This document shows, one piece after another, positions 37,927 through 46,645 of a stretch of 52,102 nucleotides of DNA (positions are counted from its first letter, which is position 1; every line of letters begins with the position of its first letter). Under the pieces are notes generated by a model. It did not search any database. It had not been told where the DNA came from and saw nothing but the letters and a program-made list of their open reading frames with translations. This stretch comes from Planctomycetaceae bacterium (lineage in GTDB: Bacteria > Planctomycetota > Planctomycetia > Pirellulales > Pirellulaceae): assembly GCA_947463915.1 (NCBI GenBank), contig CANHVO010000009.1, forward strand, positions 1-52,102. Direction: 5' to 3'. The position numbers and the translations under genes are program-made.

Positions 37927-37956
37927 CTACGGTACATGGAATGCGCCTGCTACTTT
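37927..37956. repeat. Short dispersed repeat (GTAGCAGGC type), copy 2
   Basis: On the minus strand: AAAGTAGCAGGC, then GCATT, then CCATGTACCGTAG. The TAG in AAAGTAGC is the stop codon of the Ser/Thr kinase gene. Copy 1 is at 4052-4081, just past the end of another minus-strand gene. Confidence 0.7.
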
Positions 37957-39353
37957 GGAATACTCTCACGAATTGCTTGCAGTTTGGATTCGAGCTCGTT
38001 TAGGCGAGTTGGAATATCTGAGTCAAAGGACATTTCGTCCTTGGCGGTGAATTGGTTGTTGCTTATTTTGTTGTAGTGTTTTTGACTGCTAACCGTTGCT
38101 ACTTTTTCGGTTGATGGCTTGGTTGGCCAAGAAACGTAACCGACAACTAGCATTGCAGCCAATAGTCCAACGGCAAGAATTCTCCTTGAAAGTGATGAAC
38201 GTGATGGAGTCTGAAGTTCTTTGACGAGCGGATTTCGAACAGGCGCCCGCACATGGGCCAATGACGATCGCAGCAACTCGACTGCGTCTAACGCACTCGC
38301 GATTCGCAACTCCACTTTCTTTTCCAGAAAGCGTTGGATCAAACGATCCAGCCATAGCGGCATGGTCTCGTTGATCTCATAGACCGGAATGGGTTGGTCT
38401 TCGCCGACTCGCCGCAACACAGCCAAAGTCGAATCGCCGCGCACTGGCGGACGGCCAGTTGCCATCGCGTAGAGCACCGCTCCTAAGCTGTACAAGTCCG
38501 AACGATGGTCGATCGACATTCCTCGAGCTTGTTCTGGGCTCATGTACTGCGGAGTGCCAGCTACCATCCCACTGTTGGTCAGTGACGCGTCATCAATAGT
38601 TCGAGCCAATCCGAAGTCGCTTAACAAGACTCGGTGTCCACCATCATCCAGCAGAATGTTTGCTGGTTTGATATCGCGATGAACGAGACCAAAGCGATGC
38701 GCGGCTACCAGGGCCTCAGCAATCTGCACGCCGACTGATAGAACTTCTGTTAGCGGCAGTGGCCCCTCGCGATCAATTCGTTGTTGCAGATTCCCCCCGG
38801 CTACGAACGGCATAACCAAATAGGGCAAAACACTTTCGGTGGCTACCGTATAAATTGGGACGATGTTGGGATGCACAACGGCCGCTGCTGCTTGGGCTTC
38901 TCGAAAGAATCGCTGACGCGATGCTCCGCTGCTAGCCAGCATCGGCGAAAGCAATTTCACTGCCAGCGGTCGATGTAGCTCCTCGTCCCATACCTTCACA
39001 ACGACCCCCATGCCTCCTTGACCGATCACTTCGCGGACCGGCCAATGGTCGAGCATGCCAATTGCATTGATGTTTGTTGCTGGCTTGAGAAGGTTCACTA
39101 CCCAAGCCACTGCATTGTCGATCGGTTGGCTTGGTGCGATCTCAACCGGGGTCGCAAGCGAATCTGAATCCTTCAAGATGGATTGGGTATCTTGCCACCA
39201 AGCGTCGGGAGCTGTGAGCTGATCCAGTTCTTGCCGACATGCTGCACAGCGTTCGAGGTGGATGGTTACTTGCTCCTCCTCGACACGATCCAGTCGAGCA
39301 TGTAGCAACTCAACCAGCAACTGCGAATCGCATTCATCACGGTAAGCGATCAC
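37950..39353 (-). CDS. Transmembrane Ser/Thr protein kinase with N-terminal zinc-finger (anti-sigma-like) domain
   Basis: A 467-aa Hanks-type kinase. The first about 50 residues carry HARLDRVEEEQVTIHLERCAACRQEL in pieces, with the H-x3-C-x2-C pattern of zinc-binding anti-sigma domains. The kinase domain (about 105-365) has IGQGGMGVVVKVWD, AVKLL, HRDIKPANILL, SDFGLART, and SPEQ, all catalytic residues present. One membrane helix follows (about 395-415: ILAVGLLAAMLVVGYVSW) and a short extracytoplasmic coil ends in ESIPK. The GTG at 39353 overlaps the sigma factor stop (GTGA) and has GGAGGAGG upstream, so translation is coupled. The zinc finger plus coupling suggest the kinase itself binds the sigma factor. 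Confidence 0.93.
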   Translation of the reverse strand: MIAYRDECDSQLLVELLHARLDRVEEEQVTIHLERCAACRQELDQLTAPDAWWQDTQSILKDSDSLATPVEIAPSQPIDNAVAWVVNLLKPATNINAIGMLDHWPVREVIGQGGMGVVVKVWDEELHRPLAVKLLSPMLASSGASRQRFFREAQAAAAVVHPNIVPIYTVATESVLPYLVMPFVAGGNLQQRIDREGPLPLTEVLSVGVQIAEALVAAHRFGLVHRDIKPANILLDDGGHRVLLSDFGLARTIDDASLTNSGMVAGTPQYMSPEQARGMSIDHRSDLYSLGAVLYAMATGRPPVRGDSTLAVLRRVGEDQPIPVYEINETMPLWLDRLIQRFLEKKVELRIASALDAVELLRSSLAHVRAPVRNPLVKELQTPSRSSLSRRILAVGLLAAMLVVGYVSWPTKPSTEKVATVSSQKHYNKISNNQFTAKDEMSFDSDIPTRLNELESKLQAIRESIPK

Positions 39354-39943
39354 GATGCGTCCTCCTCCAAGAAAGGTTCGATTAAGCTTTTGATGCGAGC
39401 TAGAGTACGACACCTAGCAACGTAGACCGAACCGACGTTCATACCAAGCTTGTGTGCGACATCCGTTGCAGGCAAATTTTCGACTGCTGTGAGCCAGAAC
39501 GCTTGCCAAGTCATGGGTTGACTCGATTGTCTTATTTGTTCGGCCGCCCAGTGAAACTGCTGATGGCGAGCTTCCTGTAGAAATGCTTGCGATGGCTCCA
39601 AATCGAATGCGGGGACTACCGAGAGGAGCCAAAAAATGTCGCTCCCTCCGGTTGGTCGTTCTCGCCGCTTTCTGAGCAAGTCAACGGCGGCGTTGCGAGC
39701 TAGCTTCGATAGCCAACCTCGAAAGCGGCCGTTTGCGAGCGTATCGAAGGATTCCACTTTTCGGCTGACAGTCAGGAGGACTTCCTGGGATACTTCGCGA
39801 GCGTCTGCGTCTTGAAGGTTAAATCGCTTGGCAAATCGATAGATGACCGGCTCGTAGACCGTGCAAAACTCCGACCACGCGGACGCATCTGCTCGATCGA
39901 CCAATCGTCGAATCAATGAGTGTCGTGTGTCGGGAATCGCCAT
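39350..39943 (-). CDS. ECF-family RNA polymerase sigma factor
   Basis: A 197-aa sigma-70-family factor of the extracytoplasmic-function type. Region 2 spans about 20-95 (FCTVYEPVIYRFAKRFNL, DADAREVSQEVLLTV, RGWLSKLARNAAVDLLRKRR) and region 4 about 140-190 (TWQAFWLTAVENLPATDVAHKLG, NVGSVYVARCRTLARIKSL, in pieces). It directs RNA polymerase to a regulon that cannot be predicted here. The ATG has AGGAGGT at ideal spacing. It is coupled to the downstream kinase gene through a GTGA overlap, an arrangement known for planctomycete sigma-kinase pairs. Confidence 0.94.
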   Translation of the reverse strand: MAIPDTRHSLIRRLVDRADASAWSEFCTVYEPVIYRFAKRFNLQDADAREVSQEVLLTVSRKVESFDTLANGRFRGWLSKLARNAAVDLLRKRRERPTGGSDIFWLLSVVPAFDLEPSQAFLQEARHQQFHWAAEQIRQSSQPMTWQAFWLTAVENLPATDVAHKLGMNVGSVYVARCRTLARIKSLIEPFLEEDAS

Positions 39944-40539
39944 CGGTACCTCCTGGGGAAAGCTGCATTCTGTCAGTTACACGGTTGTTGATGCAATTCC
40001 TTACACCTGCATTTGGCAAATTAAAGGGATTTTCCGACACTCGTCGTGATCGCTAGTATTTTGTCTATGGCGATATCAAATCCCCGCAGGCTTGCCCTGC
40101 GGATCTTTAGGTTTTCCGCTACACCCTTAACGCCTCCCTCGTTCGCTTTGCCGCCGGATTTGCCTGCGGCAAATCCGGCGGCAAAGCGAGGATCATGATG
40201 CGACATTTTGTCAGCGGAAAACCCAAGCGTCCACAGGGTAAACCTGTGGGATTCTCTGGGCTAGGCAACACAATTGGTGGAGCTCAGCGCAATGTGTCGA
40301 TTTCCCTTCCATTTTCGCGCCCGGATTTCACTGCGGTGTCGGCTAAAGGGTAGTTGTCACAGACTGGCTCAAGGGTTCGGTTTTTCCAAGATCGGAAGTT
40401 CTGTTTCGAATAGCCGTCGCGTAATACGAGCGGCCTCCTCACGCCTGGGCCAATTTCGTATACCTACCACACCTGGAATCGAAAAACCTATTTTGAACGC
40501 TTTTTCTCATCCCGAAAACACTTTTCCTTTGAGCTGCTT
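39944..40539. other. Divergent intergenic region between sigma factor and ABC genes
   Basis: No credible gene; a 92-codon plus-strand ORF ending at the ABC start has no supporting features. A family-2 element occupies 40078-40252. Promoters for both flanking genes must lie here, but I could not single out convincing boxes. Confidence 0.6.
40078..40252. repeat. Family-2 palindromic element, copy 3 (175 bp)
   Basis: Left end AAATCCCCGCAGGCTTGCCC, then TGCGGATCTTTAGGTTTTCC, then GCTAC. Right end inverted: CCCACAGGTTTACCCTGTGG, then ACGCTTGGGTTTTCCGCTGA. The core is a perfect 21-bp stem (40144-40164 with 40168-40188, starting CGCTTTGCCGCCGGATTTGC). It is the only family-2 copy between divergent genes. 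Confidence 0.9.
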
Positions 40540-41424
40540 ATGCAACTGGTAATCAAGAATTTGTCCAAGACCTATCCAGGCGGGGTTCGAGCGCTTGACA
40601 ATGTCTCGATGACGATTCCGACCGGCATGTTCGGTTTGTTGGGGCCTAATGGGGCCGGGAAGTCGACTCTAATGCGGACATTAGCGACTTTGCAAACCGC
40701 TGACTCTGGCAGTGCCATGCTCGGTACGCTCGACGTGCTCAACAACAAAAGAGAAGTTCGAGAGCTTCTTGGGTATCTACCTCAGGAATTCGGTGTTTAC
40801 CCTCGCACGAGCGCGACCGTACTTTTAACGCACCTTGCGACGCTCAAGGGAGTTGGACGCAACTCAGTAGAACGACGCGAAATCGTGGCAGGACTGCTTG
40901 AGCGAGTTAATTTGTACAACGTTCGTAGTAAGTCGGTAGCAAACTACTCAGGAGGAATGCGTCAGAGATTTGGAATTGCACAGGCCCTTTTGGGTGATCC
41001 GAAACTGTTGATCGTTGATGAGCCGACAGCAGGACTTGATCCGGGGGAGCGCAATCGCTTTTACAATTTGCTTTCCGAAGTTGGGGAAAGCGTGGTCGTG
41101 ATCTTGTCGACGCACATTGTGGAAGACGTCAAAGAACTCTGCACGAACATGTCGATTATCAATAACGGTCGCGTTCTCTTTGCGGGGTCGCCAAGCCAAG
41201 CAGAAGTCTCTTTGGAAGGACGTATTTGGGCCAAGTCGATGTCGAAGGAAGAGCTTCGAAAGTGTCAATCGGAGATGGATGTCATCTCGAACAAGCTCAT
41301 TGAGGGACGCCCAGTTGTGCATGTGTATAGTGAGACCAATCCAGGAAATGGATTCGCCGCTGTCGCCCCCAATCTCGAGGATGTTTTCTTTAGCCAAATC
41401 AAGCATTGCTCTCGAGTCGCCTAA
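40540..41424 (+). CDS. ABC transporter ATP-binding protein
   Basis: A 294-aa ATPase subunit. It has Walker A GPNGAGKS (about 35-42), Q-loop YLPQEFGVYP, signature YSGGMRQRFGIAQ, Walker B LLIVDEPTAGLDPGER and the switch His in LSTHIVEDV. The C-terminal extension of about 80 residues is typical of ATPases of ABC-2-type exporters. The next gene, 50 nt downstream, encodes the matching permease fused to a peptidase, so the two form one system. Substrate unknown. Confidence 0.95.
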   Translation: MQLVIKNLSKTYPGGVRALDNVSMTIPTGMFGLLGPNGAGKSTLMRTLATLQTADSGSAMLGTLDVLNNKREVRELLGYLPQEFGVYPRTSATVLLTHLATLKGVGRNSVERREIVAGLLERVNLYNVRSKSVANYSGGMRQRFGIAQALLGDPKLLIVDEPTAGLDPGERNRFYNLLSEVGESVVVILSTHIVEDVKELCTNMSIINNGRVLFAGSPSQAEVSLEGRIWAKSMSKEELRKCQSEMDVISNKLIEGRPVVHVYSETNPGNGFAAVAPNLEDVFFSQIKHCSRVA

Positions 41425-41474
41425 CTCGCGTGCAGCCCTCCTGATTCATTCCCTAGCTCAGCGATACAACACAA

Positions 41475-44400
41475 ATGGAATTCTTTAAGTTCGAACTGCG
41501 TTTCTGGACACGCGGTTTTATGGTCTATATTTTTCTCGGGATCGTCGCGTTGCTCTTCGGCTTTGCGACCGGATCCGACAATGTGCAAGTAGGTGCTGCA
41601 ATTGGAAATACGCACCGCAATGCGCCGTTTGTCATTATGCAATATTATGTCGCAGCCGGATTGCTAGCGGCATTGATGGTATCCGCGATCTACGATTCTG
41701 CGGCTTCTCGTGACTTTGCAACTAAGTTTTCCGATGTATTGTTCAGTAAGCCGATTGGGAAATGGAATTATCTCGTCGGGCGTTTCGTTGCAGCGACCTT
41801 GATCGCATTGATTCCATCGTTGGGCATTTCTGTTGGGATGATTATTGCGGGGGCTATGCCGAACATCGATGCCGAGCGTTGGGGGCCGATTCGTTGGGAT
41901 GCACACGCTCTCGGAATGCTTGTTTTCGCACTTCCGAATACTCTGCTCGTCGGTTCCGTTGTATTCGCCATCGCGGCTTGGACACGCAACACAATGTACT
42001 CGTTCCTCGGTGTATTGATGTTGATGGTTGCTTATGGCATTTCGCAAGCAATACTTAGTGATATCAACAACGAAACCATCGCGATGCTGGTCGATCCATT
42101 GGGAGGTGCTCCGTATTCCGTGCTGACCAAGTATTGGACCGTCGATCAACGCAACCATTGGGTGCTTCCGGTGAGTGGTATCCTGATTCTGAATCGCGTC
42201 ATTTGGCTGATAGCGGCGCTTCTCATTTTTGCTTTCGCTGGCTGGCGATTTTCGTTCGAAACTGGACGAGTACGGGGCCGAAAATCGACCGAGTTAAGTG
42301 GTGACTTGAAATTGGATAAAAGTTCTGTTTTGGGAGAATGGCCAAAGGTAAAGCCTCACACGAGTTGGTTGGCACAGCTGCGCTCGTGCACACGGTTGGA
42401 TGTGTTCGCGGTGATGCGAACTCCTGCCTTCATTGTCATTTTGCTCGCAGCCATGCTCAACACAAGTGTAGGGTTGTTTATGAGCGCTACCGAAGGGTAC
42501 GGACTCAGTTCCTTCCCTGTGACGTATAAGATGGTCGACATTGTTCGAGGGGCTTTGTTTGGATTTCTGATTCCGGTGATCATTTACTTTGTTGGAGTTC
42601 TTGTATGGCGTGATCGTGACAGCAAGATTCAAGAGATTATTGGTGCGACTCCCGTACCGAACAGCGTGTTTGTCGTGTCGCGGCTGATTTCCTTGCTAAC
42701 CCTCGTCTTGTCCATTTTGACGGTGACCATTCTGCTCAGTTGTTCCGTCCAGCTTTTCTATGGCTTCAATCGATTGCAGCCTGGGGTGTACGCGTTTGAG
42801 CTTGTTTTAATCGAGACGTTGCGATTCGGTTTCTTCATCGTTCTGGCCATGCTTGCGCATACGTTTTCGCCCAATAAGTATGTCGGCTACTTTGCATTCA
42901 TCGTAATCTTGATTCTCAATGCATTTGTTTGGGAATGGATGCGTATCGATTCCATTATGGTTCGGTTCGGACGCCTGCCGACCTATGTCTACTCGGATAT
43001 GTTCGGTGTCGCTCCCTATGTTTCTGGACTGGTAGCCCACTCGCTATATTGGATAGCAGGCGCAGCGATCGTGTTGTGGATTTGCTCGATTGCGATGCAT
43101 CGTGGTGTTCCCAAGTCGATTCGGTCGAGGCTCGCCGAAGGTGTCAAGTCGACTTCTACAGCGTCAAAAGCATTCGCGGGAGTTTCTGTACTTGCTATGT
43201 TTGCGCAAGGTGCTTGGCTGGTCTACAACACGCAGTTCCTAAATTCGTTTGTTGGAAGCGTCGAGCAGGAAAAAAGGCTAGTTCGTTACGAAAACGAATA
43301 TTCGAAATTCGAGAACGTACCTCAACCCAAAGTGACGAGCGTTCGATACGAGATCGACATCTATCCTGAAACCCGAAGCATGAGGATGTCCGGCCAGCAA
43401 TCGATATTGAACAAGTCGGATACGGCAATCGACACGCTTTATGTCAATCTAGCTCCCACTTATGAGACGACCCTTGAGATCCCGAATGCGAAGTTAGAAC
43501 GAGACGACAAACAACTTGCGTGCCAAACGTATCGGCTCCAGCCTGCATTAGAACCAGGTCAGTCGATTGACATGAGTTTTGTGGTGCAGAGCAAATCTCG
43601 CGGGATCGAGAATCAAGTGAGCAATCAGGAAATTGTTCAGAACGGGTCCTTTTTTAACAATTCGATCGCTCCTCATTTTGGTTACGACCCGGACCGACGA
43701 ATCATGGACCCAAACAAACGAAAAGAATACAAGCTGGAGCCCGCCGAAAGCGTGCCGACTCTTACTCGGGAATGTGGCGTCGCTTGTCAGTCTCACTATG
43801 TGGGGCAAGATGCGGATTGGGTAAACGTAGAAACGACCATCAGCACTTCGGGGGACCAAATTGCAGTTGCCCCAGGCTCTCTCATCGAGAAATGGAATAA
43901 GGATGGTCGGAACTATTTTAAATACAAGTTGGATCACCCGTCCCTCAACTTCTACTCCTTCATCTCTGCTCGTTACGAAGTAGAGCGTTCCAAGTCCGGA
44001 GATATCGATGTGGAAGTTTACTATCATCCTGAACACGCGTGGAATGTCCCTAGAATGTCGCAGTCGATCAAGGCGGCACTGGACTATTGCGGAACGGAGT
44101 TTGGCCCCTACCGACACAAGCAAGCACGGATCATTGAATTTCCGCGTGTGGCTTCGTTTGCTCAAGCGTTTCCAGGAACCATGCCGTATTCTGAGAGTAT
44201 CGGATTTATCGCTCGACTGAACAAACCGGACGATATCGATATGGTTTTTTATGTTGTTGCCCATGAGATGGCGCACCAGTGGTGGGCGCACCAGGTCGTT
44301 GGCGCGAGGATGCAAGGGGCAACGTTGCTTTCCGAAACGCTGGCTCAATACACAGCCTTGATGATCATGCGAAAAGAATACGGACCTGACATGATGCATA

Positions 44401-45050
44401 AGTTTCTAAAGTATGAAATGGATTCCTATCTTCGATCAAGAGGCGCTGAGCGACTCAAGGAACGTCCTTTGATTTCGGTTGACCCAAGTCAAGGATACAT
44501 TCACTACCGAAAAGGGAGCGTGGCACTCTATTACCTTGCTGAAATGATCGGAGAAAAGCGAATCAATGCCGCGCTCAAGGACATTATCGAGGCGTACGCC
44601 TACCAAGGTCCGCCCTACCCTACGTCGCACGCATTGGTCGACCGACTTCGCAAGCAAACACCGGAAGAGCTACAGTATTTGATCAAGGACCTCTTCGAGG
44701 ATATCACTATCTTTGCCAATCGAACCATCGATGCCAAGGCGACGAAACAGGATGATGGGAAATATTTGGTGCAGATCGAAGTCGAGTGCAGCAAGTTCAA
44801 GGCAGACGAAAAAGGGCTGGAAACCGAGACGGAGATGAACGACTGGATGGAAATTGGCGCTTTTGCCAAACCAGACGCAGGCAAGCGATATGGTGAACTG
44901 CTCCATCGCGAACGCGTTCAACTAACGTCGGGCAAACACAAGCTTGAATTCACCGTCGATTCCAAACCGTTTCAAGCTGGAATCGATCCGAGGAATTTTT
45001 TGATCGACAGAATGCCGGACGACAACATGAAGAAGATTATTGTCGAATAG
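41475..45050 (+). CDS. ABC-2-type permease fused to M1-family aminopeptidase
   Basis: A 1191-aa fusion. The N-terminal half holds two blocks of about six membrane helices each (about 1-265 and 305-550) of the ABC-2 permease type. A final helix (about 575-595) leads into an M1-type domain (about 620-1191). Zinc-site residues are in VVAHEMAHQWW (His930, Glu931, His934), and SETLAQY supplies the third ligand (Glu953) 18 residues later, the correct spacing. The substrate-anchoring GAMEN motif of M1 enzymes is replaced by GTMPYSES (about 898-905). The peptidase is probably extracytoplasmic. Such permease-peptidase fusions occur in Bacteroidetes and planctomycetes; cargo is unknown. It pairs with the ATPase 50 nt upstream. 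Confidence 0.92.
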   Translation: MEFFKFELRFWTRGFMVYIFLGIVALLFGFATGSDNVQVGAAIGNTHRNAPFVIMQYYVAAGLLAALMVSAIYDSAASRDFATKFSDVLFSKPIGKWNYLVGRFVAATLIALIPSLGISVGMIIAGAMPNIDAERWGPIRWDAHALGMLVFALPNTLLVGSVVFAIAAWTRNTMYSFLGVLMLMVAYGISQAILSDINNETIAMLVDPLGGAPYSVLTKYWTVDQRNHWVLPVSGILILNRVIWLIAALLIFAFAGWRFSFETGRVRGRKSTELSGDLKLDKSSVLGEWPKVKPHTSWLAQLRSCTRLDVFAVMRTPAFIVILLAAMLNTSVGLFMSATEGYGLSSFPVTYKMVDIVRGALFGFLIPVIIYFVGVLVWRDRDSKIQEIIGATPVPNSVFVVSRLISLLTLVLSILTVTILLSCSVQLFYGFNRLQPGVYAFELVLIETLRFGFFIVLAMLAHTFSPNKYVGYFAFIVILILNAFVWEWMRIDSIMVRFGRLPTYVYSDMFGVAPYVSGLVAHSLYWIAGAAIVLWICSIAMHRGVPKSIRSRLAEGVKSTSTASKAFAGVSVLAMFAQGAWLVYNTQFLNSFVGSVEQEKRLVRYENEYSKFENVPQPKVTSVRYEIDIYPETRSMRMSGQQSILNKSDTAIDTLYVNLAPTYETTLEIPNAKLERDDKQLACQTYRLQPALEPGQSIDMSFVVQSKSRGIENQVSNQEIVQNGSFFNNSIAPHFGYDPDRRIMDPNKRKEYKLEPAESVPTLTRECGVACQSHYVGQDADWVNVETTISTSGDQIAVAPGSLIEKWNKDGRNYFKYKLDHPSLNFYSFISARYEVERSKSGDIDVEVYYHPEHAWNVPRMSQSIKAALDYCGTEFGPYRHKQARIIEFPRVASFAQAFPGTMPYSESIGFIARLNKPDDIDMVFYVVAHEMAHQWWAHQVVGARMQGATLLSETLAQYTALMIMRKEYGPDMMHKFLKYEMDSYLRSRGAERLKERPLISVDPSQGYIHYRKGSVALYYLAEMIGEKRINAALKDIIEAYAYQGPPYPTSHALVDRLRKQTPEELQYLIKDLFEDITIFANRTIDAKATKQDDGKYLVQIEVECSKFKADEKGLETETEMNDWMEIGAFAKPDAGKRYGELLHRERVQLTSGKHKLEFTVDSKPFQAGIDPRNFLIDRMPDDNMKKIIVE

Positions 45051-45053
45051 TGT

Positions 45054-45476
45054 TTACGACTCTTCGCTGATTTCGTGCCTTACAATGATCACGCCAACTT
45101 CGAAGCAAAAGGGACCTAGTTTACGTGTTCTTGCTACGCGAGTTGACAGCGTCGCAGTCGGCATTTGTACCTCTAACGCTTGTTCGGGGTACCATTGCTG
45201 ATGCGTAATTATTCCTACTCCCTTGCGTGACAAATCTTGTATGATCGCCCTGGATTCCAATTCTTGTCCAGGCATTCGGAAAGTGGTGTCTGCGACTCGC
45301 GTGATGCACTCACCATGGCAAGGAAACCGAGTCGAAGCTCTTAGCTCAAAGAGGTTGGTTCGAGCCACACTGCGTTCGGACCCGAACAACTCCATCAGCG
45401 AGTCCGTTAACTGGATACGCATCTCAAGCGATGCAATTAGTTGCCCAAACGACTGCTGACGATCGTTTTCCAACAT
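45054..45476 (-). CDS. PilZ-domain protein
   Basis: A 140-aa probable c-di-GMP receptor. The two PilZ signature elements are present: RASTR at 46-50 (RxxxR) and DLSRKG at 81-86 (D/NxSxxG), followed by beta strands. A short N-terminal helical segment (about 1-40) precedes the domain. The ATG at 45476 has AAGGAGGTG at close to ideal spacing. The gene overlaps the end of the upstream HD-GYP gene by 40 nt, which couples a c-di-GMP receptor to a c-di-GMP phosphodiesterase. Its stop is 3 nt from that of the convergent M1-fusion gene. Confidence 0.85.
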   Translation of the reverse strand: MLENDRQQSFGQLIASLEMRIQLTDSLMELFGSERSVARTNLFELRASTRFPCHGECITRVADTTFRMPGQELESRAIIQDLSRKGVGIITHQQWYPEQALEVQMPTATLSTRVARTRKLGPFCFEVGVIIVRHEISEES

Positions 45477-46396
45477 TCGAACACCTCCTTGTCAAAAGCT
45501 TGAGTTACACTTTCGGTCATGATTTCAAGGGTCTGTTTATGGGACAGTGCACCTCGATAGGGGCGATTGCTAGTCATCGCCTCGAATACGTCTGCGACCG
45601 AGCATATGCGGCTCGCGATGTGAATTTCATCACCGCCGATTCCTACGGGATACCCTTTACCATCGATTCGCTCATGATGTTGGTATGTCATGAGTAGTTG
45701 TATCCGTGTGGCTTCATTAACCTTAGTGAGCCTGCGAAATCCCCCCAGCGGATGCTCTTTGATGATGCGAAATTCGAATTCGTCAAGCTTGCCGGGTTTG
45801 TTTAAAACTCGTTCGTCGATATCGAGTTTTCCGAGATCATGGAGAAGACCACCTGTGGCGATTTCCGCAAGCTCCTCGTTCGCGTATCCCAATTCGGCGG
45901 CTAACAATGAGCAATAGAAGGCAACGTTGCCGGAATGGGTAAAAGTTCCATAGTCATGATGAAGGATTTGGCAAAGCTCAGCACCCGTCAATGATTTCTC
46001 CGTAGCAAGCCTTGCGATATGAACACCGAGTTGTTTCGTAGCGTCGACGATACTGTTGGTGTCGTTTCGAGTAAACTCATCGGAAAGAACATTTCGAATA
46101 ACTTCCGATAGCATTGCGGCTTTGTTTTTGGCCGGTACCGCATCATTCTCAAACCACAAATCAAAATTATCTCGAAGGTGTTTTTGAAACTTCTGGCATT
46201 CGGTTTGACTTATGAAGAGCTTGATGTCTTTCGATACTGCAAGCAGCTCTAATGCTTCCTCTGTCGCAATCTGGTCGGCAGCCAAAAAAAGCATCGCCTC
46301 TTTTGCACCTTTTGGCCGCAAATAAACATCTGTACCAACAGGGAAAAGGCTAGAAAGGGTAAGGTGACTGATGGGAATCAAAGGAATGCCAAGCAT
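45437..46396 (-). CDS. HD-GYP domain protein, probable cyclic-di-GMP phosphodiesterase
   Basis: A 319-aa protein. The N-terminal about 130 residues are an unidentified domain, and the C-terminal HD-GYP domain degrades c-di-GMP in characterised members. Metal and substrate residues are intact: LLHDLGKLD (HD at 186-187), EHPLGG (about 214-219), YQHHERIDGKGYP (240-250, carrying GYP) and SVADVFEAMTSNRPYR. No receiver domain or membrane helix, so the input signal is not obvious. ATG 46396 has AGGAAG 4 nt upstream. It is followed, with 40 nt overlap, by a PilZ gene. Confidence 0.93.
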   Translation of the reverse strand: MLGIPLIPISHLTLSSLFPVGTDVYLRPKGAKEAMLFLAADQIATEEALELLAVSKDIKLFISQTECQKFQKHLRDNFDLWFENDAVPAKNKAAMLSEVIRNVLSDEFTRNDTNSIVDATKQLGVHIARLATEKSLTGAELCQILHHDYGTFTHSGNVAFYCSLLAAELGYANEELAEIATGGLLHDLGKLDIDERVLNKPGKLDEFEFRIIKEHPLGGFRRLTKVNEATRIQLLMTYQHHERIDGKGYPVGIGGDEIHIASRICSVADVFEAMTSNRPYRGALSHKQTLEIMTESVTQAFDKEVFECWKTIVSSRLGN

Positions 46397-46645
46397 GAGT
46401 CTTCCTAGGTGGACGAGATGACGAACCGCAACTCGATACTATTGCTTGCAATCGCACGTACCAAAAAAGAGCTGTCTGGAAATTCACTGGTTATTTAGAC
46501 GGAATAAAGTGAAAATCGCCACAATCGGCATTATCGGAAAACATCAACTTGTTTCGGAGACGGGAAAACTTCGTCACGTGTTCAGTTTGCGTTTCTTGCA
46601 CGTCAAAAATGGTCGAAGCACATCGATCTACTTCGAAAGAGCAGG

